Source: Gammaproteobacteria bacterium UBA6173 (GTDB taxonomy: Bacteria; Pseudomonadota; Gammaproteobacteria; Pseudomonadales; Pseudohongiellaceae). Taken from it: a DNA stretch of 29,374 bases. The translations under genes and the position numbers were made by a program. Below, one piece after another: positions 24,692 to 29,374 of the stretch (positions are counted from its first letter, which is position 1; the number at the start of each line of letters is the position of its first letter). The stretch is from the NCBI GenBank assembly GCA_002422225.1, contig DITX01000145.1, positions 1 to 29,374 of the forward strand, read 5' to 3'. The notes under the pieces were generated by a model. It was not told the DNA's origin. It saw nothing but the letters and a program-made list of their open reading frames with translations, and did not search any database.

Positions 24692-24767
24692 CAGGCAACT
24701 TCAGCATTTCTGCCACATGAGCATTCTTTCTGCACTTCTTACATGGAGTATGGCTAACGCGAGTCAT
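24609..24767 (-). CDS. Small Cys/His-rich protein (possible zinc-binding), 52 aa
   Basis: Too short for ordinary gene callers. ATG at 24767 is preceded by AGGAG with 6 nt spacing (24774-24778), the best ribosome-binding site in the mobile part. The product starts MTRVSHTPCKKCRKNAHVAE and continues with AGHECSDRAACEDRH. It has Cys at 9, 12, 31 and 37 with His at 17, 29 and 41: CxxC followed by HxC-x5-C, a plausible zinc-ribbon arrangement. It is rich in Lys/Arg, which would suit nucleic-acid binding. I do not recognise the family. It overlaps the 5' part of the IS3-relic frame but in a different phase. Confidence 0.55.
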   Translation of the reverse strand: MTRVSHTPCKKCRKNAHVAEMLKLPDAGHECSDRAACEDRHRKASAKNHQSK

Positions 24768-24961
24768 AAGACTCTCCTCTTGATTAATAAACCATCACTC
24801 TACATAGTGAAAAACTAAAATTCATGGCTTTTTGTCTGCACCTTGGACTGATGCCTAAAGGGCACGTAACGCCCGTACTCGCACGCCAACTCTACTGGCC
24901 TTATAGAATCGCTTGTAGGCTCTGTTGGTAATTTGTATCAGTGAATCGCCCCTTTACCAAA

Positions 24962-27301
24962 TCAATGGAAGTTAAATGGCAGTAATTTCTGAAGTGCTTC
25001 AAGTCGTTCTTCATCAGTTTTAGCTTCTTGCAGAAGAGGCAGTTGTCCCGCCGGAAATGGTTCTGCTGGACAAGGACATGCTGGCCGAGAGACGTTTAAT
25101 CCCAAACTCTCTCCCAGACTATAAAAACAATATGCCATCCAGTGTAAAATCGCTGCATCCTCGCTATCGGCACATTCATCTATTGCTCTTTGCATGTAGT
25201 CCAATGCTTTAGCTGAACTATCTGATTTAATCAGAAGCCAAGACCTGTATGCGTTGATAAGCATCCAGGGATGACCTTCCCCCTGCTGCCAATCATCAAT
25301 ACAATAAAGATAATCCTGCCGTTCTTGGGACGCTTGGTGATCTGAAACCAACCAGCGCAACAATAAATAGTGTTCAAACCTTAACAGTGATTCGCTCAAC
25401 GCGAGTTTTCTAATACCAATTCTGCCGGTTTTATTAGTCGCGGCCGTAATAATTTCGCTTATGGCTTCCTTGGCTTGCGCGGCTTTCATATCCAATTCGA
25501 CGATCGATTTATAGATTGAGGTCTGCCGACGATTGATGTCGACCTGCTCTGGGTCTGACAGTCGATCGAAATAAACCAATGCCTCATTGAAATAGTGTAT
25601 CGCTTGGCTGTGTTCGCCTCGGAAGGCACTTAGCTGTCCAAGTGTAGAAATTAGTTTGCCATGATTTAGAAGACCCTTTACGGCGACTGGTTCCGATACC
25701 CAATGCTCAATAAAAGGAACAGCGCTGGAGAAATCGAAACCATTAGTTGCACTAATCGCTACGCGTAAAACTGCCTCACAAGCATCTTGGGCAGACTCTT
25801 CCATAAGCTCTGTTGCAAGAGTCAGCGTGCTTGCTACCCGCTGAAAATTAGACTGTCCCAAGTGATTCTCTGCAGCCAGTTGAGCCGATTCGAGCTGTAG
25901 TTCAAGCAAGTTTGGTAGCTTTTCACTGCTTGGCTTATATTCCTTAAGCCAAGAAAGAGCTCGGCGGAGACTGCCTGCATCGAATTTTTTTAATGTAATC
26001 CTTTGCCTCGCCTCGCTCAAATACTTCTTCCACAACCCTGGATCTAGCTTCGCACGTTCCCCCTGCTCCATAAGCAAATCATGGAAAAGTGAATGCCCGG
26101 GCTCCTTGGCAAGATTTTCACAGATATTAAACCAGTGTCCTGTGTCCAAATTGACATTAGATTTTAGGTAGATTCGATCAATGTCAGCAGAATCACTGCT
26201 CTGTAATAGGCAGTGACCAAGCAATCGAGCCTGAGTTAGTAGTTTGCGCTTCATTGGGTCAGAGCTGCCCCAGCAATTAGCGACAACATCCACATAGCCA
26301 TTGTATGGGGCTGTTTTTGTAACTATCTCCAGGGACAACTGAAGGTTCTCAAAGCGCTCAGGCGCCAGCTCTTTTAATTCATCCAGAATAGTTTCTTCGA
26401 GGGCCTTGAGCTTGGCGCTATTCGTATAACTAAGGCGATTCTCAATCTTGAAGATTACAAGCGAGCCACCATTCATCGGCAACATCAAAAGCACCCACCG
26501 AACAAATTTAGAGACTGCGGCTATCCAGCTATGGCTTTGAAGATCAGACTTTAACGTGGCACCGAAGATTCCCACTTTTGTTTCAATCAAAGTTTGCAGT
26601 ATTTGCTCAATTTCTGAATAAGATAAATCAATCCCATGCGTTCGCAACGAAGGCAACTGATGATTTTTGGGCATCACAATAGCAACAAGGCGCCCAAGAG
26701 TTATGTCAGATTCGTTTAACGATTGGGCGTGCTCTGTGAATTCTTTACCGGTTTCGTCGATATATATTTCCCATTGCTCGGAGGGGGAGAGAGATCTGAG
26801 ATTGTTGGGATGCAGTCCGTCTTTAAGTCCCGGATGCTCAAGTGAGATTCTGAAATTAGTATTCTTCGCTCCAAGTATCTCCTTACTTTTAAGATAATTA
26901 ATCTTTTTGTTGAGATTCTTTCGCAGTTGTTCGACAACAGGCGATGCTAGGGTATCAGAGATGCCCTCTAGCCAAACAGTTGCTTCATGAGTACCACTTC
27001 GGTTCTTAAAACGCTGTTCAAGCTCCTTTAACAGGTCAGCTGTTTGACGGCCTTGCATTGCGGACGTTTCGATAGCGGTTACTAAGCTAGAATCTGAATC
27101 CAGAGCTCTCGCATCCCTTATAATTTTTTGGTATTGATTCTCTGCATCTGGGTCGTTGTATGCGAATATTCGAAAAACTTTACCTGAAAGCTCTGTGTGC
27201 GGACGAGTCTGTGTATTGGCTCGCGGGTCGCTGCCGGTTTCATCCGGACAGCAGGATGCAACGCTTTGTTCTTTATTGATATTTGGTTGCTGCTCAGACA
27301 T
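24962..27301 (-). CDS. Cargo protein with possible RNase H-fold (DUF3800-like) core and TPR-like helical repeats
   Basis: 779 residues from ATG 27301, chosen for its GGAG 8 nt upstream; an in-frame ATG 11 codons earlier is weaker. No signal or TM segment is evident. Residues 1-40 are polar and disordered. At 178-185 the motif EIYIDETG resembles the first strand and metal-binding Asp of DUF3800 (yiDESG). It is followed by strand-like LGRLVAIVMP (202-211), VGIFGATLKS (243-252) and SLVIFKIENR (280-289). YNGYVDVVANCWGS (333-346) is then in the place of the family's late 'DyvA' element. From about 380 to the end the protein is all-helical; GQLSAFRGEHSQAIHYFNEALVYFDRL (555-581) fits a TPR. Possible catalytic Asp residues: D182 and D338. 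I do not know its function. The layout (nuclease-like core plus TPR in a Tn7-like cargo) would suit a defence effector. Confidence 0.6.
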   Translation of the reverse strand: MSEQQPNINKEQSVASCCPDETGSDPRANTQTRPHTELSGKVFRIFAYNDPDAENQYQKIIRDARALDSDSSLVTAIETSAMQGRQTADLLKELEQRFKNRSGTHEATVWLEGISDTLASPVVEQLRKNLNKKINYLKSKEILGAKNTNFRISLEHPGLKDGLHPNNLRSLSPSEQWEIYIDETGKEFTEHAQSLNESDITLGRLVAIVMPKNHQLPSLRTHGIDLSYSEIEQILQTLIETKVGIFGATLKSDLQSHSWIAAVSKFVRWVLLMLPMNGGSLVIFKIENRLSYTNSAKLKALEETILDELKELAPERFENLQLSLEIVTKTAPYNGYVDVVANCWGSSDPMKRKLLTQARLLGHCLLQSSDSADIDRIYLKSNVNLDTGHWFNICENLAKEPGHSLFHDLLMEQGERAKLDPGLWKKYLSEARQRITLKKFDAGSLRRALSWLKEYKPSSEKLPNLLELQLESAQLAAENHLGQSNFQRVASTLTLATELMEESAQDACEAVLRVAISATNGFDFSSAVPFIEHWVSEPVAVKGLLNHGKLISTLGQLSAFRGEHSQAIHYFNEALVYFDRLSDPEQVDINRRQTSIYKSIVELDMKAAQAKEAISEIITAATNKTGRIGIRKLALSESLLRFEHYLLLRWLVSDHQASQERQDYLYCIDDWQQGEGHPWMLINAYRSWLLIKSDSSAKALDYMQRAIDECADSEDAAILHWMAYCFYSLGESLGLNVSRPACPCPAEPFPAGQLPLLQEAKTDEERLEALQKLLPFNFH

Positions 27302-27849
27302 CAGTAAGTCTCCGTTAATCACCTTTATTGACAACTCCAGCTATTAAGCAAGCCATCTGCCTTATATTAAAATAGCAGTCTCATCAGTCGAGACTACTCC
27401 ATTTTCTTTAGGTGTCAAAACTTCAAGAATGGCGAAGCAATGCGATGGCTGCAACTATCATCAACATCTAGTAAATCAACGGCTTTGAGGCCAAAAACCG
27501 ATAACTAAGATGTATTGTTGGAGGCGGACAATATTTGAGGGAAGATTTTACTGATCTGAATTTCCTTGGTTGGACAGAATTCTGATAGATCCGCAAATTT
27601 ATAATAGAACCGGGTGCAACTGGATGAGTATTTAACAATTTCATATTTACCTGTTGACAGGCCTTATCGGGCTCACTACTATGCGCCCGCTCCTAGAGCA
27701 ACCCCAATCTTTGGCTGGACCCCCCGTCTGGCTTAGCAAAAATCGAGATCCAGTTTCACTGGTTTTCGGATAAACCAAATTACTTGGTAATGCGAGTCTG
27801 AATGCCCATGCATTCGACACCGTAATTTTTGCTGCGATTGGAGGTATAT
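27302..27849. other. Divergent intergenic region between the two main cargo genes
   Basis: About 550 bp without a credible gene. It holds the 5' leaders of both flanking genes and a good sigma-70 promoter for the rightward gene (27654-27682). The leader of that gene is about 160 nt. No clear terminal repeats were found. The length is large for a simple two-promoter gap, so a small RNA or operators may be present. Confidence 0.5.
27654..27682 (+). promoter_or_regulatory. Sigma-70 promoter of the DUF932-like gene
   Basis: TTGACA (perfect -35, 27654-27659), 17-bp spacer, TACTAT (-10, 4 of 6, 27677-27682). Transcription would start near 27690. Confidence 0.55.
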
Positions 27850-28893
27850 ATGCGTTTCATCTGTTGTACGTCTTCCATAGAATCGGCGCTTAATCAAGTG
27901 ATCCAACTTGAGAGGCGGGTAACGTGTTTGCCCTTAGACAAATCCGTTTCGATCGATTTTCTAAACTCAGCTCGCAGCATTTCCATTGCAACTGATGGAA
28001 AGGTATTTTCGGGCCAACTAACTATTCCACTGATACATCAGCTGGGCAGCCGAATATGGCGCCACCTAGATCGCAAAGCGATTCTGAAACTGTGGGCTAG
28101 ACACATAAAATCCGATCTATCAGTTTTGCTTGCAAACTCTCTCTCTAAATCAAACGACATCCTCCGCTATTCGGAGATTGGTGGCCGGTTTCAGATCTAT
28201 GGAATTACATCTCCAAAGTTCCGGGACATGTGCCAAGGAGTTTTCAGAGACATTTTGACAAATATTCTAAGACATAGAGGTATTACCCCTAAAAACGAAG
28301 TATTTCTTACCCCGTTTGGCGAAGTCGCAGAGGGGTTCTGCGTACCAGATCAAGGTGGTCAAGTGGGGCTAACCTGCAAGGTACTCTACGGCCTAAATAA
28401 CGGGTATAGCTCTTTCCGAATCATTTGGGGACGTCAAGTTCTTATCTGCAGTAATGGTCTTACTACTTTCCAGACTGTGGGTCGAGATCGGTGGTTCCAT
28501 ACGAACCGCTTAGATATCACTGACTTTGTGACACAGTCCATCGATGCCGCATCTAACCATTTGTCTGACGTAGAGAGGCAAATTCAAGCGTCTCGTGGAC
28601 GGTCTGCTCACTCATCTGTCCTGGGTCAGTTTATGAAACGACTTGCCGTCTCTAAGGCAACTAAAGATCGCGTTCAAGAGAGACTGATCCATGAGTTCAA
28701 AGATACCGGGCCTAACGATTGGTCGGTAAGCCAAGCGCTTACCTTTCTAGGGCAACACGAGAATGGGATTCCTTTTCGAGTACGGGATGATTTAACCCGA
28801 CTAGGATCCGTCCTATTGGAGAGATCATTAGAACAGTTGACCCTTGCTCCTCCAGCTGTGACGCAGAGTGGCTACTACGACATTTTGCGATAG
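27850..28893 (+). CDS. DUF932-like protein (plasmid/phage-type), cargo gene
   Basis: 347 residues from ATG 27850, preceded by GGAGG with 6 nt spacing, so an in-frame TTG 7 codons upstream is not used. No membrane segment. Residues 150-235 contain FGEVAEGFCVPDQGGQVGLTCKVLYGL followed by SSFRIIWGRQVLICSNGLTTF. The 'R-x(8)-CSNGL' pattern resembles the core of DUF932 proteins, found on plasmids, phages and islands, where a related C-x-N-(T/G)-L is conserved. A helical C-terminus follows (DVERQIQASRGR...). The biochemical role of DUF932 is unknown. It is divergent from the 779-aa gene and may work with it or with the small membrane protein downstream. Confidence 0.6.
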   Translation: MRFICCTSSIESALNQVIQLERRVTCLPLDKSVSIDFLNSARSISIATDGKVFSGQLTIPLIHQLGSRIWRHLDRKAILKLWARHIKSDLSVLLANSLSKSNDILRYSEIGGRFQIYGITSPKFRDMCQGVFRDILTNILRHRGITPKNEVFLTPFGEVAEGFCVPDQGGQVGLTCKVLYGLNNGYSSFRIIWGRQVLICSNGLTTFQTVGRDRWFHTNRLDITDFVTQSIDAASNHLSDVERQIQASRGRSAHSSVLGQFMKRLAVSKATKDRVQERLIHEFKDTGPNDWSVSQALTFLGQHENGIPFRVRDDLTRLGSVLLERSLEQLTLAPPAVTQSGYYDILR

Positions 28894-29024
28894 TAAGCCC
28901 ACCATCAATCGTTTACTAAAACCATTTAAAGAGGCGTGCGGCAAATCGACGTATGTCACGCATGTGTTCTTTTTCTTGGATTGCTGTTTATTGAGAGCAC
29001 TTATAAATGACTTTGAGGTCAACA

Positions 29025-29354
29025 ATGTCCGAATCTAAAAGACTGGAGCAATGCCCATCTGGTACTGAACAGCGAGTCGCTGAGCGGGAGATAAATCTCC
29101 AGAATGGGGCAAGTAACGCCCTCAAGGTTCGATTTTACATTCGGGCTCTTTTTTCAGTAATCGCGTTATCGCTAGTAGCAATTTTTGTCTTCGATCAAAC
29201 AATAGACGACGCCGACTACAAGAAATTAACCGAGGTTCGCACGCAAATACCTCAGATAAACATTGATAAGCATCTCAGAGAGGCAGAACTCCTCGCGACC
29301 AAGGCTATCTCTGATCACGCAGAAGAGCTTGCTCTCTTTATAGATGCGCGGTAA
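29025..29354 (+). CDS. Small single-TM protein of unknown function
   Basis: 109 residues from ATG 29025, preferred over the in-frame ATG at 29007 because GAGG lies 7 nt before it. Residues 1-35 are polar. A hydrophobic segment at about 37-56 (IRALFSVIALSLVAIFVFDQ) is a TM helix. The rest is a charged, helical extracytoplasmic or cytoplasmic tail rich in Glu/Lys (EVRTQIPQINIDKHLREAELLATKAISDHAEELALF). It is on the same strand as the DUF932-like gene, about 130 bp downstream, and may be co-transcribed. No family recognised. Confidence 0.6.
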   Translation: MSESKRLEQCPSGTEQRVAEREINLQNGASNALKVRFYIRALFSVIALSLVAIFVFDQTIDDADYKKLTEVRTQIPQINIDKHLREAELLATKAISDHAEELALFIDAR

Positions 29355-29374
29355 CCGATCAATAAACCCCATCT

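Larger units (their letters stand above)
24206..29374. mobile_element. Tn7-like element, left-end part; right end and tns genes outside the window
   Basis: From the left end at 24206 to the window edge the DNA is AT-richer than the left part and carries only accessory genes. These are an IS3-type relic, a small Cys/His protein, a 779-aa helical-repeat protein, a DUF932-like protein and a small membrane protein. In Tn7-like elements the tnsABC(D) genes sit next to the right end, so their absence here agrees with being at the left, cargo-bearing end. Confidence 0.75.

Noticed and set aside
24918..24935. IS6-family-like terminus GGCTCTGTTGGTAATTTG
   Set aside because: Similar to remembered GGCTCTGTTGCAAA ends but only over 10 bases; no partner repeat or transposase was found.
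27516..27539. Fourth TnsB-like site (TGTTGGAGGCGGACAATATT)
   Set aside because: The GGACAATA part fits, but TGT is 7 bp away rather than 4 and the downstream half (TTTGAGG) does not match; it is also 3 kb inside the element.
1..29374. CRISPR arrays, tRNA or rRNA genes
   Set aside because: No regular repeat-spacer pattern, cloverleaf sequence or rRNA-like conserved block was seen on either strand.

Overview
The window looks like part of the chromosome of a Gram-negative gammaproteobacterium, probably a marine or aquatic heterotroph. The evidence is an outer-membrane TonB-dependent receptor, the gammaproteobacterial Kdo kinase KdkA, a long-form SppA, a glnK-amtB operon with a sigma-54-like site, and periplasmic PQQ and Baeyer-Villiger oxidoreductases. 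The genus cannot be named from the sequence alone. From about 24.2 kb onward the DNA becomes visibly AT-richer and mobile.

Layout. 1-1934 (+): the 3' part of an FAD-dependent oxidoreductase translationally coupled to an aldo/keto reductase. 1949-6974 (-): a large membrane protein of unknown function, an AI-2E-family permease, then the nitrogen pair glnK-amtB closed by an intrinsic terminator. 7056-9727: sppA (-) and wrbA (+), divergent. 9778-9956: a 179-nt, nearly full-length imperfect hairpin in the convergent gap between wrbA and the transaldolase gene (-).

11104-18210 (+): a candidate uptake and degradation locus. It has an anchored periplasmic-binding-protein-like protein, a two-TM protein ending in a winged-helix-like domain (TAATG overlap with the first), a TonB-dependent receptor, an exported tyrosine-phosphatase-fold enzyme, an intrinsic terminator, and an exported alpha/beta hydrolase. 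I infer a membrane sensor/regulator pair controlling import and hydrolysis of an esterified or phosphorylated substrate. 18229-20067: a glycosyltransferase (-) and kdkA (+), divergent and probably acting on LPS core. 20124-23874: a Baeyer-Villiger-type monooxygenase (-) divergent from a PQQ dehydrogenase (+).

24134-29374: the most striking part. A Tn7-like RIGHT end (three contiguous 20-bp TnsB-like sites ending in ACA at 24200) is followed by exactly 5 bp (CAAGC) and then a Tn7-like LEFT end (TGT at 24206, three spaced TnsB-like sites). Both termini read TGT-N4-GGACATTAAAG, matching the known Tn7 terminus. This is the footprint of two Tn7-like elements inserted at the same point, the older one reduced to its right end. 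The younger element runs off the window. Its left-end cargo holds an IS3-type relic, a 52-aa Cys/His-rich protein, a 779-aa protein with a possible RNase H-fold core plus helical/TPR repeats, a divergent DUF932-like protein, and a small membrane protein. No transposition genes (tnsABC) are visible, as expected at the cargo end. The cargo genes have no clear known function and are candidates for a new accessory, possibly defence, system.
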